Source: Acuticoccus mangrovi
Lineage (GTDB): Bacteria > Pseudomonadota > Alphaproteobacteria > Rhizobiales > Amorphaceae
Direction: 5' to 3'
Assembly (NCBI RefSeq): GCF_016411865.1
Contig: NZ_JAEKJA010000002.1
Location: 62,001 to 126,000, forward strand
DNA: 64,000 nucleotides
A program made the translations under genes and the position numbers. Below, one piece after another: positions 1 to 8,904 of the stretch (positions within the stretch are counted from its first letter, which is position 1; each line of letters opens with the position of its first letter). A model generated the notes under the pieces. That model had not been told where the DNA came from, searched no databases, and worked only from the letters and a program-made list of their open reading frames with translations.

Positions 1-170
1 TGACGGGTGCGGCACTTGGCGCGGTCATGGGGGAGGGGGCCGCCCTCGACGACCTGCCTCTCGAGGTGCATGAGGGGCCCGCCGTGATCCCTTGGCATCG
101 GCTGAAGGCGGCCGGCGCGCAGCTCATCTTCCCCTGGCTTTCGGCCATGGACCGCATGGGTTTCAGCTGA
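1..170 (+). CDS. FAD-dependent oxidoreductase, C-terminal fragment (runs off left edge)
   Basis: Only the last 55 codons are present, in the frame that begins at base 3 and ends with TGA at 168-170. The tail resembles the end of D-amino-acid-oxidase-like (DAO) flavoproteins: a Gly/Ala-rich helix (TGAALGAVMGEG) that in this family packs against the FAD, then a Leu-Pro-Leu strand and an Ile-Pro-Trp-His segment before the C-terminus. The substrate cannot be told from this piece, and the N-terminal Rossmann fold lies outside the window. The next gene starts 146 bases downstream with its own ribosome binding site. The family call is inference from the tail pattern. Confidence 0.45.
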   Translation, partial: TGAALGAVMGEGAALDDLPLEVHEGPAVIPWHRLKAAGAQLIFPWLSAMDRMGFS

Positions 171-202
171 GTCGCGCCGACTGTTGCAATTATGTCGATC
201 TC

Positions 203-217
203 TTAAGTTTCTGTTGA
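203..217 (+). promoter_or_regulatory. possible CtrA-type box upstream of rlpA
   Basis: TTAA (203-206), seven bases, then TTGA (214-217). This differs by one base from the alphaproteobacterial CtrA consensus TTAA-N7-TTAA and lies about 100 bases before the rlpA start. A single such site can arise by chance, so the call rests on position as much as sequence. Confidence 0.25.
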
Positions 218-316
218 GAGACTTTGGACAACACGGTGGGCAGTCGGTTTTCCTCAGACTAGTGTTCCGGCTGCGAAAGTGTAGTGAGTCGTCGCCCAGA
301 CGGAGGTGTCCGCGTC

Positions 317-1321
317 GTGTCCAGCGTCCAATGTCGGTGGCTATTGCCCTTTGCCCTTCTGATGGGCGCGGTGAGCCTTGCGGGCTGCAACGGCACGATC
401 GCCTCGCTCGAGCCGGCGCTCTCCACCACCACCGCGTCCAATGACGACGACGGCGGCGATGGCGAGGGCCGTAAGATGATCGGCAAGCCCTACAAGGTGG
501 GCGGCCGCTGGTTCCACCCGCAGGAAGACAAGGACTACGACGAGGTCGGCATGGCCTCCTGGTATGGTGCGGATTTCCATGGCAAGCGCACTGCCAACGG
601 CGAGCGCTTCAACCAGAATGCCTTGAGCGCGGCCCATCCCACGCTGCCACTTCCCTCCTATGTGCGCGTCACCGCGGTGAAGAGCGGCAAGTCCGTCGTC
701 GTGCGCGTCAACGATCGCGGGCCGTTCCACAAGGGCCGCATCATCGACGTGTCGCGCGCCGCGGCCGACGAGCTCGGCATTCGCCGGGCGGGCCGGGCCA
801 AGGTCCGCGTCGAATATCTCGGCGAGGCGGAGATCGGCGGGGGCGACAAGGAAACCCACATGGCCGCGCTCAAGTACGGCACCACGTCGAAGAAGTCGAA
901 GTCGAAGTCGGGGAGCGGTGGCCTGTTCGGCTTCGGCAAGCGCGAGGAGAAGGACGAGAAGCCCGTCGAGGTGCGGCTCGCCGCCGCGGCGCCGACGCCG
1001 TCTCCGGCGGGCTCGCCGCTGCCGGGCGTCAACGTGCCGATCGTGCACCGTCCGGAGCCCGTCACCGCCGTCGCCTTCCAGGAGACCGAGGAGGCCAAGA
1101 GCGGCGCCATCGACGCGGTGATCGCCATGAACGCCGACGGCGAGGAAGAGATGCCGATGGTGGAATCGAAGAAGCCGGTGGCGATCAAGCCGTTGCCGGC
1201 GACCGCCTTGGAGCATAGCGAGGAGCGCGTGATGGGGGCGCACGATCTCTTCGCCGCCATTGACACTACCACCGGCGGCGCGGGCGAGTTGCACGGGTCG
1301 ACGTCCGCGCAGCCGCAATAG
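317..1321 (+). CDS. rlpA: RlpA-type septal lytic transglycosylase lipoprotein
   Basis: Outer-membrane lipoprotein that cleaves denuded peptidoglycan strands at the septum. GTG 317 is chosen as start because GGAGGT (302-307) lies nine bases before it; the frame is open from GTG 284, which has no such site. A signal peptide ends in the lipobox LAGC, making Cys24 the predicted acylated residue. The double-psi beta-barrel spans about residues 77-165, with the RlpA signatures ASWYG and VNDRGPF (the Asp matches the conserved active-site residue) and GRIIDVS. A Lys/Ser-rich linker follows, then a long low-complexity tail; no SPOR domain is visible. Many Rhizobiales have a D-Ala-D-Ala carboxypeptidase gene between rlpA and tmk; here tmk follows directly after 48 bases. 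Confidence 0.88.
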   Translation: MSSVQCRWLLPFALLMGAVSLAGCNGTIASLEPALSTTTASNDDDGGDGEGRKMIGKPYKVGGRWFHPQEDKDYDEVGMASWYGADFHGKRTANGERFNQNALSAAHPTLPLPSYVRVTAVKSGKSVVVRVNDRGPFHKGRIIDVSRAAADELGIRRAGRAKVRVEYLGEAEIGGGDKETHMAALKYGTTSKKSKSKSGSGGLFGFGKREEKDEKPVEVRLAAAAPTPSPAGSPLPGVNVPIVHRPEPVTAVAFQETEEAKSGAIDAVIAMNADGEEEMPMVESKKPVAIKPLPATALEHSEERVMGAHDLFAAIDTTTGGAGELHGSTSAQPQ

Positions 1322-1369
1322 TCCGGCGGTCCCGTACCGCGGAGGCGAAGCGGGCCGGGCGGAATAGCG

Positions 1370-2002
1370 ATGCGCGGCGCATTCATCACATTCGAGGGCG
1401 GGGAAGGGGCCGGCAAGTCCACCCAGGCCGAGCGGCTCGCCGACCGCCTGCGCGAAGCGGGCCATGCGGTGACCCTCACCCGAGAGCCGGGCGGCTCCCC
1501 GTGGGCGGAGCGGCTGCGCGAGGCGCTCCTCAGCGACCGCGGCCGCGGCCTCGACGCCACCCAGCAAGCGATCCTGTTCGCCGCCGCCCGGGCGGACCAC
1601 GTTGAGACCGTCATCGCCCCGGCGCTGCGGGCGGGTCAGGTGGTGATCTGCGACCGCTTCTCCGATTCCACCGAGGCCTATCAGGGAAGCCTCGGCGCCC
1701 CTCAGCGATTGCTGGCGCTGCTGCGCATCGTGGCGGTAGGATCCTTGATGCCCGATCTCACGCTCATATTGGATGTGCCGCCCGACGTCGGGCGGGCGCG
1801 GGCGGAGCAGCGTACCGCTCTCGACGCCTTCGAGCGCGACGAGGAGGCCGTGCAGACGAAGCGCCGGGACGCGTTCCTCGCAATCGCGGCGCGCGAGCCG
1901 GAGCGGTGCGCCGTGATCGACGCATCCGGCTCGCCGGACGACGTCGCCCAGCGCATCGACGCCGCCGTCGCCGAGCGGCTCGGCGTGCTGGACGGATCGT
2001 GA
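1370..2002 (+). CDS. tmk: thymidylate kinase
   Basis: Phosphorylates dTMP to dTDP with ATP in the cytoplasm, for DNA precursor supply. 210 residues is the usual family length. The P-loop GGEGAGKST is at residues 10-18, the dTMP-binding TREPGG at 37-42 and the DR motif in ICDRFSDS at about 93-100. The lid region (residues 140-160) carries several Arg residues, in line with bacterial TMPKs that place catalytic arginines in the lid. The gene is followed after 10 bases by holB, an arrangement common in bacteria, suggesting cotranscription. Confidence 0.95.
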   Translation: MRGAFITFEGGEGAGKSTQAERLADRLREAGHAVTLTREPGGSPWAERLREALLSDRGRGLDATQQAILFAAARADHVETVIAPALRAGQVVICDRFSDSTEAYQGSLGAPQRLLALLRIVAVGSLMPDLTLILDVPPDVGRARAEQRTALDAFERDEEAVQTKRRDAFLAIAAREPERCAVIDASGSPDDVAQRIDAAVAERLGVLDGS

Positions 2003-2012
2003 GGCGGCGCTG

Positions 2013-3068
2013 ATGGCCCGCGCGCCGAGAGCGGCGGCGGACGAGGGCGTTCCCGCCGAGCCCGACCTTCTCGACAACGCGCCGCCGCCGCGCGAGGCGA
2101 CCGCGCTGTTCGGCCATCGCGAGGCGGCCGCGCGCCTCGCGAGCGCCTTCGCCGATGCGCCGCCCCAGGCGATCCTTCTCGAGGGCCCGCGGGGGATCGG
2201 CAAGGCGACCTTCGCCTTCCGCCTCGCCAAAGCGCTTCTGGGGCAGCTGCCGGGCAGCGCCCTGCCCCCGGACTTTGCGAGCGAGCCCGACGGACGGGCC
2301 GCGCGGCAGGTCAGCGCCGGCACCCATCCGGGCGTTCTCCACCTGACCCGGCCGTGGGACGAGAGGGCGAAGCGCTTCAAAGGGGAGCTCACGGTCGATG
2401 TCGTGCGTCGCATCGTGCCCTTTCTCGGCTCTACGGCGGCCGACGGCGGGTGGAGAGTGGTCATCGTCGATGCTATGGACGACGCCAACCTCAACGCCGC
2501 CAACGCGCTCCTGAAGAGCTTGGAGGAGCCACCGCGGCGTACGCTCTTCATTCTGGTGTCGCACGTGGCGGGGAGGGTGCTCGCCACCATCCGCTCGCGC
2601 TGCCGGGTGATCCGGCTGCGGCCGCTCGGCCACGACGACATGGTGGCGGCGCTCAACCATCTCGGCGTCGACCCGGCGCTCGCCGAAGCCGGGGAGGGGG
2701 CGCCGCGCCGCGCCCTGATGCTGGCGGAGGCGGGGGCCGACATGGTGCGCACCGCGCGCCGCCTCCTCCGCCCCTCCGAAATGCGCGACGTGCGCCATCA
2801 CCACACCCTCGCCGAACTCGCCGCGCAGCGCCGCGACGACCAGTTTGCCACCGTCCTCGACCTGGTGCTCGAGGCGATGGCGGCGCGGGTGCGCGAAGGC
2901 GCCGACCGCCTGCCGCTTCCAGCTCTCAACGCCTACGCCGAGGCCTATCTGGCGGCGACCTCGGAGCGGCGGCGCATCGAAGTGTTCAACCTCGATCGCA
3001 AGGAGATGGTGCTCGCGCTTTGCGCCCGTCTCGCCGAGGCCGACCGCGCTGCACAACGCGTCGGCTGA
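2013..3068 (+). CDS. holB: DNA polymerase III subunit delta'
   Basis: Clamp-loader subunit that, with delta and tau/gamma, loads the beta sliding clamp. The AAA+ fold begins with a degenerate Walker A segment (GPRGIGKATF, about residues 58-67). The clamp-loader SRC motif is seen in TIRSRCRVIRL near residue 195. The four cysteines that form a zinc site in many delta' proteins are missing from the segment after Walker A, where a Pro/Ala-rich stretch is found instead; alphaproteobacterial homologues often differ here. Length (351) fits the family. It sits between tmk and metG, the usual Rhizobiales neighbours. Confidence 0.92.
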   Translation: MARAPRAAADEGVPAEPDLLDNAPPPREATALFGHREAAARLASAFADAPPQAILLEGPRGIGKATFAFRLAKALLGQLPGSALPPDFASEPDGRAARQVSAGTHPGVLHLTRPWDERAKRFKGELTVDVVRRIVPFLGSTAADGGWRVVIVDAMDDANLNAANALLKSLEEPPRRTLFILVSHVAGRVLATIRSRCRVIRLRPLGHDDMVAALNHLGVDPALAEAGEGAPRRALMLAEAGADMVRTARRLLRPSEMRDVRHHHTLAELAAQRRDDQFATVLDLVLEAMAARVREGADRLPLPALNAYAEAYLAATSERRRIEVFNLDRKEMVLALCARLAEADRAAQRVG

Positions 3069-3132
3069 TCCTGCTTGACGGCGACACCGCCGCGGCTTGA
3101 CAAGGGCTACCCCTGAGGCAGATCAGTCAGCC

Positions 3133-4671
3133 ATGAGCCGCCGCTTCACCATATCCACCGCGATCTCCTATCCCAACGGCGCCCCGCACATCGGGCACGC
3201 CTACGAGCTGATCGCCGCCGATGCCATCGCGCGCTTCAAGCGTCTCGACGGCTACGATGTCCATTTCTCGACGGGTACCGACGAGCACGGCCAGAAGATG
3301 GTCGAGACGGCGGCCAAGGAAGGCATCACGCCGGCCGAGCTCGCCGACCGCAACACGCCGCTCTTCAGGAAGATGGCCGAGGTCCTGAACACCTCGCACG
3401 ACGACTTCATCACCACCCGCGAGCCGCGCCACATCGAGGCGAGTCAGGCGATCTGGCGGGCGATGGCGGCGGCGGGCGACATCTATCTCGGCCAATATGG
3501 CGGCTGGTACTCGGTGCGCGACGAGGCCTTCTTCACCGAGAGCGAATTGACGCTCGGCGAGGACGGCGTGCGCCGCGCGCCGAGCGGTGCGCCGGTCCAG
3601 TGGATGGAGGAGCCGAGCTACTTCTTCCGCCTGTCCGCCTTCGAGGAGCGCCTTCTGGCGCTCTACGAGGCGCATCCGGAATTCGTCGGTCCGCCGACGC
3701 GGCGCAACGAGGTCGTCGCCTTCGTCAAAGGCGGGCTCCGGGACCTGTCGATCTCACGCACGACGCTCACCTGGGGCGTGCCGGTGCCGGACGATCCCGA
3801 GCACGTGATGTACGTGTGGGTCGACGCTCTCACCAACTATCTCACCAGCGTCGGCTATCCCGACGACATGGAGCGCGTCGGCCGCTTCTGGCCGGCCGAC
3901 CTCCACGTCATCGGCAAGGACATCGTGCGCTTCCACACGATCTACTGGCCCGCCTTCCTGATGAGCGCCGGGATCGCGGTGCCGCGCCGCGTGTTCGGCC
4001 ACGGCTTCCTGTTCAACGCCGGCGAGAAGATGTCGAAGTCGGTCGGCAACGTGCTCGACCCGTTCGATCTCGTGAGCGCGTTCGGCGCCGACCCCTTGCG
4101 TCACTACATGCTGCGCGAGGTGCCGTTCGGGCAGGACGGCAACTACTCGGTCGAGGGCTTCATCAACCGCGTCAACGCCGATCTCGCCAACGATATCGGC
4201 AACCTCGCCCAGCGCTCGCTGTCGATGATCGCCAAGCACTGCGGCGGCGTGATGCCGGCGACGGGCCCGCGCACGGAGGCGGACGACGCGCTGATGGCGC
4301 GCGTCACGGCGCTGCCCGACATCTGCCGCGCGGCGATCGACGAGCAGGCCCTCCACACCGCGCTCGGCAGCGTGTTCGAGGCGGTGTCGGAGGCGAACCG
4401 CTACTTCGCGGGCGAGGCGCCGTGGGTGCTGCGCAAGAGCGATCCGGAGCGCATGGCCGTGGTCCTCGGCGTGACGGCGGAGGCGCTGCGCTGGTTCGCC
4501 ATCCTCCTGCAGCCCTACGTGCCGCAGACGGCGAGCGACCTGCTCGACCTCCTCGCCGTGCCGCAGGAGGCCCGCGCGTTCGCCGATCTCGCGACGCCCG
4601 TCGCCGCCGGGACGCCGCTGCCGGCGCCCCGTCCCATCGTGCCGAAGCTGGAGGAGCCGGCCGCATCATGA
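3133..4671 (+). CDS. metG: methionyl-tRNA synthetase
   Basis: Charges tRNA-Met with methionine. The start is set at ATG 3133, giving the usual N-terminus MSRRFTISTAISYPNG; the frame is open from a TTG 36 bases earlier. The HIGH-type motif is PHIGH (residues 18-22) and the KMSKS loop is exact at residues 299-303. No CxxC zinc knuckles are seen in the insertion domain, so this is the short, zinc-free form (512 residues) without the C-terminal dimerisation domain of the E. coli enzyme. The stop codon overlaps the start of the next gene by four bases, indicating translational coupling. Confidence 0.96.
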   Translation: MSRRFTISTAISYPNGAPHIGHAYELIAADAIARFKRLDGYDVHFSTGTDEHGQKMVETAAKEGITPAELADRNTPLFRKMAEVLNTSHDDFITTREPRHIEASQAIWRAMAAAGDIYLGQYGGWYSVRDEAFFTESELTLGEDGVRRAPSGAPVQWMEEPSYFFRLSAFEERLLALYEAHPEFVGPPTRRNEVVAFVKGGLRDLSISRTTLTWGVPVPDDPEHVMYVWVDALTNYLTSVGYPDDMERVGRFWPADLHVIGKDIVRFHTIYWPAFLMSAGIAVPRRVFGHGFLFNAGEKMSKSVGNVLDPFDLVSAFGADPLRHYMLREVPFGQDGNYSVEGFINRVNADLANDIGNLAQRSLSMIAKHCGGVMPATGPRTEADDALMARVTALPDICRAAIDEQALHTALGSVFEAVSEANRYFAGEAPWVLRKSDPERMAVVLGVTAEALRWFAILLQPYVPQTASDLLDLLAVPQEARAFADLATPVAAGTPLPAPRPIVPKLEEPAAS

Positions 4672-5462
4672 GGCTCGTCGACAGTCACTGCCACCTCGAC
4701 TTCCCCGACTTCGAAGGGGAGCTCGAGGCGGTGCTTCAGCGCGCGCGCGAGCGCGGCGTGGAGCGCTTCGTCACAATTTCCACCCGCGTGCGTCGGTTCG
4801 CGCAGCTGCGCGCCATCATCGACCGCTTCGACGACGTCTACGCCTCCATCGGCACCCACTGCCTCCACGCCCACGAGGAGCCGGACGTGACGGTGGAGGA
4901 GATCGTGGAGATCGCCGCCCTGCCGAAGGTGGTGGCGATCGGCGAAGCCGGCCTCGACTATCACTACACCTACGAGACGCGCGACGAGCAGGAGCGCGGC
5001 TTCCGGCGGCACATCGAGGCGGCGCGGCGCACCGGCCTGCCGCTGGTGATCCACGCCCGCGAGGCCGACGACGACGTCGCGGCGATCCTCGAAGAGGAGA
5101 TGCGGGCGGGGGAGTTCAAGGCGGTGCTCCACTGCTTCACCGCCGGCCCGGACCTTGCCCGCCGCGGGCTCGACCTCGGCCTGACGGTGTCCTTCTCCGG
5201 CATCGCGACGTTCAAGAACGCCGAGGCGATCCGCGACGTCGCCCGCATCGTTCCGCTCGACCGCATGCTGGTGGAGACCGACGCTCCCTATCTCGCGCCG
5301 CAGCCCCATCGCGGCAAACGCAACGAGCCGGCGTTCGTGGCCGATACGGCGACGGGCCTCGCCAAGGCGCTCGGCATGGAGCCGGAGGCGCTGGCGGAGG
5401 CGACGACGCAGAATTTCTACCGCCTGTTCTCCAAGGTGAAGGCTCCGGCGCACGCGGAATGA
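4668..5462 (+). CDS. TatD-family metal-dependent DNase
   Basis: TIM-barrel hydrolase of the TatD family; members act as 3'-5' exonucleases in DNA repair, but which paralogue (TatD, YcfH or YjjV type) this represents is not certain. All metal ligands are visible: HCH in DSHCHLD near the N-terminus, Glu in GEAGLDYHY, His in VIHARE, His in LHCFT and Asp in ETDAPYL. 264 residues is normal for the family. The ATG overlaps the metG stop by four bases, and its own stop overlaps the next start in the same way, so metG, this gene and the MBL hydrolase form one coupled unit, as in other Rhizobiales. Confidence 0.93.
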   Translation: MRLVDSHCHLDFPDFEGELEAVLQRARERGVERFVTISTRVRRFAQLRAIIDRFDDVYASIGTHCLHAHEEPDVTVEEIVEIAALPKVVAIGEAGLDYHYTYETRDEQERGFRRHIEAARRTGLPLVIHAREADDDVAAILEEEMRAGEFKAVLHCFTAGPDLARRGLDLGLTVSFSGIATFKNAEAIRDVARIVPLDRMLVETDAPYLAPQPHRGKRNEPAFVADTATGLAKALGMEPEALAEATTQNFYRLFSKVKAPAHAE

Positions 5463-6262
5463 GCGTCACCCATCGTTTCACCATTTTGGGCTGCGGCTCT
5501 TCCGGCGGCGTCCCGCGCACGGGCGGCGACTGGGGCGCGTGCGACCCCGAGAACCCCAAGAACCGCCGCCGCCGGTGCTCCATGCTCGTCGAGCAGATCG
5601 GCCCGGACGGCACCACCACGGTGCTGATCGATACCGGCCCCGATATGCGCGAGCAGCTCCTGTCGGCGAACGTCGGCCACCTCGACGGCGTGGTCTACAC
5701 CCATCCCCACGCCGATCACCTCCATGGGATCGACGACCTGCGCGGCCTCGCGCTCGCCGAGCGCCGCCGCATCGACGTCTATATGGACGAGCCGACGGCG
5801 GAGCGGGCCCACGCCGCCTTCGGCTACTGCTTCGCGGCGCTGGCGGAGGGCTATCCGCCCATCCTCGATCATCATCTGATCTATGCCGGCACCCCGGTGG
5901 TGATCGACGGCGCGGGCGGACCCTTGTCGCTGACGCCGTTCGAGCAGTTCCACGGCCACATCATGTCGCTCGGCTTCCGCATCGGCGACCTCGCATACTC
6001 CAGCGACCTCAACGATCTGCCGGAGGCGTCCATCCCGCTGGTGGAGGACCTCGCGGTATGGATCATCGACGCGCTGCGCTACCGCTCGCACATCAGCCAC
6101 CTGACGGTGGAGGAAGCCGTCGGCTGGCTGCAGCGCATGGGCGCGCGCTCGGGCGTTCTCACGAACCTCCACCAGGACCTCGACTACGAGAGCCTCAAGG
6201 CGGAGCTGCCCCCGAACGTGGTGCCCGCCTACGACATGATGACATTGGAGCTCGTTCCATAA
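5459..6262 (+). CDS. MBL-fold metallo-hydrolase (PhnP/RNase Z-like)
   Basis: Metallo-beta-lactamase-fold hydrolase of the PhnP-like group, probably a phosphodiesterase. The start region holds the group signature GCGSSGGVPR. The zinc-binding motif HPHADHLHGIDD is intact; further ligands are the Asp in YSSDLNDLP and the His pair in HISHLTVEE. 267 residues. The natural substrate is unknown; the phosphonate genes that accompany true PhnP are absent, and the position behind tatD is conserved in Rhizobiales. Four-base overlap with the preceding stop. Confidence 0.88.
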   Translation: MSVTHRFTILGCGSSGGVPRTGGDWGACDPENPKNRRRRCSMLVEQIGPDGTTTVLIDTGPDMREQLLSANVGHLDGVVYTHPHADHLHGIDDLRGLALAERRRIDVYMDEPTAERAHAAFGYCFAALAEGYPPILDHHLIYAGTPVVIDGAGGPLSLTPFEQFHGHIMSLGFRIGDLAYSSDLNDLPEASIPLVEDLAVWIIDALRYRSHISHLTVEEAVGWLQRMGARSGVLTNLHQDLDYESLKAELPPNVVPAYDMMTLELVP

Positions 6263-6344
6263 TCCATCTTATGCGACTGACGGGTCGAGCGGCGAACCGC
6301 TGACCCGACACGCGCCCGAACCCACCCGCGCCGAGGAGCCTGCC

Positions 6345-7136
6345 ATGACGACCCCTATCGACCGTCTGCGCGAGATCATGGCGCAACTGCGCAACCCCGA
6401 CGGCGGCTGCGCCTGGGACATCGCCCAGTCCTTCGAGACCATCGCGCCCTACACCATCGAGGAAGCCTACGAGGTGGCCGACGCCATCGAGCGCGGCAAC
6501 CTCGACGATCTGCGCGACGAGCTCGGCGACCTGCTCCTCCAGGTGGTGTTCCACGCCCAGATGGCGGCCGAGGACGGGACCTTCGACTTCGACGACGTGG
6601 CGACGGCGATCTGCGAGAAGCTGGTGCGCCGCCATCCCCACGTGTTCTCCGACGGTGCGGCCCGCACGCCCGCCGAGATCAAGCTCGTCTGGGACGAGAT
6701 CAAGGCCGAGGAGCGCGCCAAGAAGCCCGACGGGATAATCGACGACGTGCCGGCCAACCTGCCGTCGCTGGTGCGGGCGGAGAAGCTTCAGTCGCGGATG
6801 GCCCGCGTCGGCTTCGACTGGCCCGACACCGACGGCGTGCTCGACAAGGTGAGCGAGGAGCTGGGCGAGCTGACGGAGGCCGTCCGCGCCGGCGAAATGA
6901 CGGCCGCGGAGGCGGAGTTCGGCGATCTCCTCTTCACCCTCGTCAACCACGCCCGCCACCTCGGCCTCGACGCCGACGCCGCGCTGAGGGGCACGAACGC
7001 CCGCTTCGCCACCCGCGTCCGCCACATGGAACAGGCGGTGAAGGCCGACGGCGGCCGGATGGACGAGCTCGACGCCGACGCCTGGGAGCGCGCCTGGCAG
7101 CGGGCGAAGACCGCCGAGCAGGAAGAGACCGCCTGA
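6345..7136 (+). CDS. mazG: nucleoside triphosphate pyrophosphohydrolase MazG
   Basis: Hydrolyses (d)NTPs to the monophosphate and pyrophosphate, a house-cleaning activity linked to stress and ppGpp levels in E. coli. Two MazG modules are seen. The first carries the EExxE...ExxD metal-binding pattern in TIEEAYEVADAIE and DELGDLLLQVVFHAQ (about residues 32-67). The second carries SEELGELTEAV and EFGDLLFTLVN (about 168-208). Length (263) matches the E. coli protein. It converges on hflX with only 15 bases between stop codons and no visible terminator. Confidence 0.94.
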   Translation: MTTPIDRLREIMAQLRNPDGGCAWDIAQSFETIAPYTIEEAYEVADAIERGNLDDLRDELGDLLLQVVFHAQMAAEDGTFDFDDVATAICEKLVRRHPHVFSDGAARTPAEIKLVWDEIKAEERAKKPDGIIDDVPANLPSLVRAEKLQSRMARVGFDWPDTDGVLDKVSEELGELTEAVRAGEMTAAEAEFGDLLFTLVNHARHLGLDADAALRGTNARFATRVRHMEQAVKADGGRMDELDADAWERAWQRAKTAEQEETA

Positions 7137-7151
7137 CGCCGCCGAGGTGGC

Positions 7152-8510
7152 TCAGGGCTGATAGGGGCCGGACTGCGGCTCGGGCTTCGGCAGCGGATCG
7201 CCGAGGCGATGGCGTGTGTCGGCCACCTGCGCTTCGGGAATGCGGATGGTGAGGTGCACGCTCTCGCCCTCGTCGCGGCGCGACAGCACCTCGGTGTTGC
7301 GGTAGAGCCAGGCGATCAGCGCGCCGTCGCTCGAGGCGACGGTGACCTCGCGCACCTCCGCGCCCGTCGCAAGCCGGGCCTCGATGGCGGCGAGCAGCGC
7401 GTCGACACCCTCCCCGGTCTCCGCCGAGATCAGCACCGCGCCCTGCGCGGCAGCCGCGGCCTGCCGCTCCGCCCGCGTCTCGTCCGACAGCTTGTCGGCC
7501 TTGTTCCACACCTCCAGCACCTGCTGTTGGCCGGGCTCCACGCCGATCGCGGAGAGCGTCGCGACCACGTCGGCGGCCTGCGCGTCGGTCTCCTCGTGGG
7601 AGATGTCGCGCACGTGGATCACGAGATCGGCGAGCGTCACCTCCTCGAGCGTCGCCCGGAAGGCGGCGATGAGGCCGGTCGGAAGATGGGAGATGAAGCC
7701 GACGGTGTCGGACAGGAGCGCGGTGCGGCCGTGCGGCAGGTCGAGCTTGCGCAAGGTGGGATCGAGCGTCGCGAACAACAGATCGCGACTTTCCACGTGC
7801 GCGCCCGCGAGACGATTGAAAAGCGTCGACTTGCCGGCGTTGGTGTAGCCGACCAGCGCCACCACGGGCTGATTGTTGCGCTGGCGCTGCTTGCGGTGCA
7901 GCGCGCGGGTGCGGCGCACGAGCTCCAGCGCCTTCTCGACGCGGCCGATGCGTTCGGCGATTTGCCGCCGGTCGGCCTCGATCTGCGTCTCGCCGGGACC
8001 GCCGAGGAAGCCGAAGCCGCCGCGCTGGCGCTCGAGGTGGGTCCAGGACCGCACCAGCCGGCTGCGCTGATAGGTGAGATGGGCGAGCTCCACCTGAAGC
8101 GTGCCCTCCGCCGTCTGCGCCCGCTCGCCGAAGATCTCCAGAATGAGCGCCGTGCGGTCGAGCACCTTGGCGCCCCAGGCGCGCTCCAGATTGCGCTGCT
8201 GCACCGGCGTCAGCGCGTGATCGACCACCACCAGCTCCGCGTCGAGCGCCTTTACGGCCGCGGTGATCTCGTCGAGAAGGCCGGTGGAGAACAGCGTCGC
8301 GGGGCGTGGTGTGCGCACGGCGACGACCCGCGCTTCGACGACGTCGAGCGCGATGGCGTCGGCGAGCCCGACAGCCTCGGCGAGCCGGCCTTCCGGCTCC
8401 CGCCGGTCCTCCTCCTCGCCGCGAACGACCGGCAGGAGGACGACGGCACGCGTCTTCGGCGCCGCGGTGGGCTTGCTGCCGAGCCGCGCACGCTCTTCGT
8501 CTGCCCCCAC
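7152..8510 (-). CDS. hflX: ribosome-associated GTPase HflX
   Basis: GTPase that binds the 50S subunit and rescues or splits stalled ribosomes under stress. GTG 8510 is taken as start because it lies one base after the hfq stop; the frame is open further upstream, but that would overlap hfq by 74 bases. The N-terminal HflX domain carries the signature GFGFLGGPGETQ. The G domain has G1 GYTNAGKST (221-229), G3 in DTVGFI, G4 NKAD and G5 SAETGEG. Length 452. Cotranscription with hfq is as in E. coli and Rhizobiales. Confidence 0.94.
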   Translation of the reverse strand: MGADEERARLGSKPTAAPKTRAVVLLPVVRGEEEDRREPEGRLAEAVGLADAIALDVVEARVVAVRTPRPATLFSTGLLDEITAAVKALDAELVVVDHALTPVQQRNLERAWGAKVLDRTALILEIFGERAQTAEGTLQVELAHLTYQRSRLVRSWTHLERQRGGFGFLGGPGETQIEADRRQIAERIGRVEKALELVRRTRALHRKQRQRNNQPVVALVGYTNAGKSTLFNRLAGAHVESRDLLFATLDPTLRKLDLPHGRTALLSDTVGFISHLPTGLIAAFRATLEEVTLADLVIHVRDISHEETDAQAADVVATLSAIGVEPGQQQVLEVWNKADKLSDETRAERQAAAAAQGAVLISAETGEGVDALLAAIEARLATGAEVREVTVASSDGALIAWLYRNTEVLSRRDEGESVHLTIRIPEAQVADTRHRLGDPLPKPEPQSGPYQP

Positions 8511-8511
8511 G

Positions 8512-8760
8512 CTAGCGCGAGGCTCCGTCCTCGTTCGGATCGAACAGCTGAATGGGCTGGTTCGGCATGATCGTCGAGATCGCATGCTTGTAGACGAGCT
8601 GCGAGTGACCGTCGCGACGCAGCAGGACGCAGAAGTTGTCGAACCAGGTGAGCACCCCCTGGAGCTTGACGCCGTTCACGAGAAAGATCGTCAGCGGCGT
8701 CTTCGACTTCCGCACGTGATTGAGGAACGTGTCCTGTAGGTTTTGAGCTTTTTCAGCCAT
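8512..8760 (-). CDS. hfq: RNA chaperone Hfq
   Basis: Hexameric Sm-like RNA chaperone that pairs small RNAs with mRNAs. The 82-residue protein shows the Sm1 core beginning at [14 protein letters not shown] and the Sm2 signature YKHAIST with the proximal-face residues intact. The C-terminal tail is short, as in other Rhizobiales. The A-rich leader before ATG (GGAAAAAGAAA) is the ribosome binding region. The 144-base gap to the upstream dat gene holds a 7-bp inverted repeat over the dat stop (8895-8917) and may house an hfq promoter, but I see no convincing -35/-10 pair. Confidence 0.98.
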   Translation of the reverse strand: MAEKAQNLQDTFLNHVRKSKTPLTIFLVNGVKLQGVLTWFDNFCVLLRRDGHSQLVYKHAISTIMPNQPIQLFDPNEDGASR

Positions 8761-8904
8761 TTTCTTTTTCCAGCATGCAATAGTTCATCAAGGGGAGCCA
8801 CGCGGTAGCCGACACACACGTCAAAGTGGCACCAGTGTCGCGGTTCCCGTATCGAGCCTAAGCGGGCACCGACGGAGCGCAAGCAAGTTCCCGGCCGACA
8901 CCGA

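Noticed and set aside
341-2752. 803-codon minus-strand frame opposite rlpA, tmk and holB
   Set aside because: Arg/Ala/Gly-rich mirror frame with no recognisable domain; the three plus-strand genes have clear motifs.
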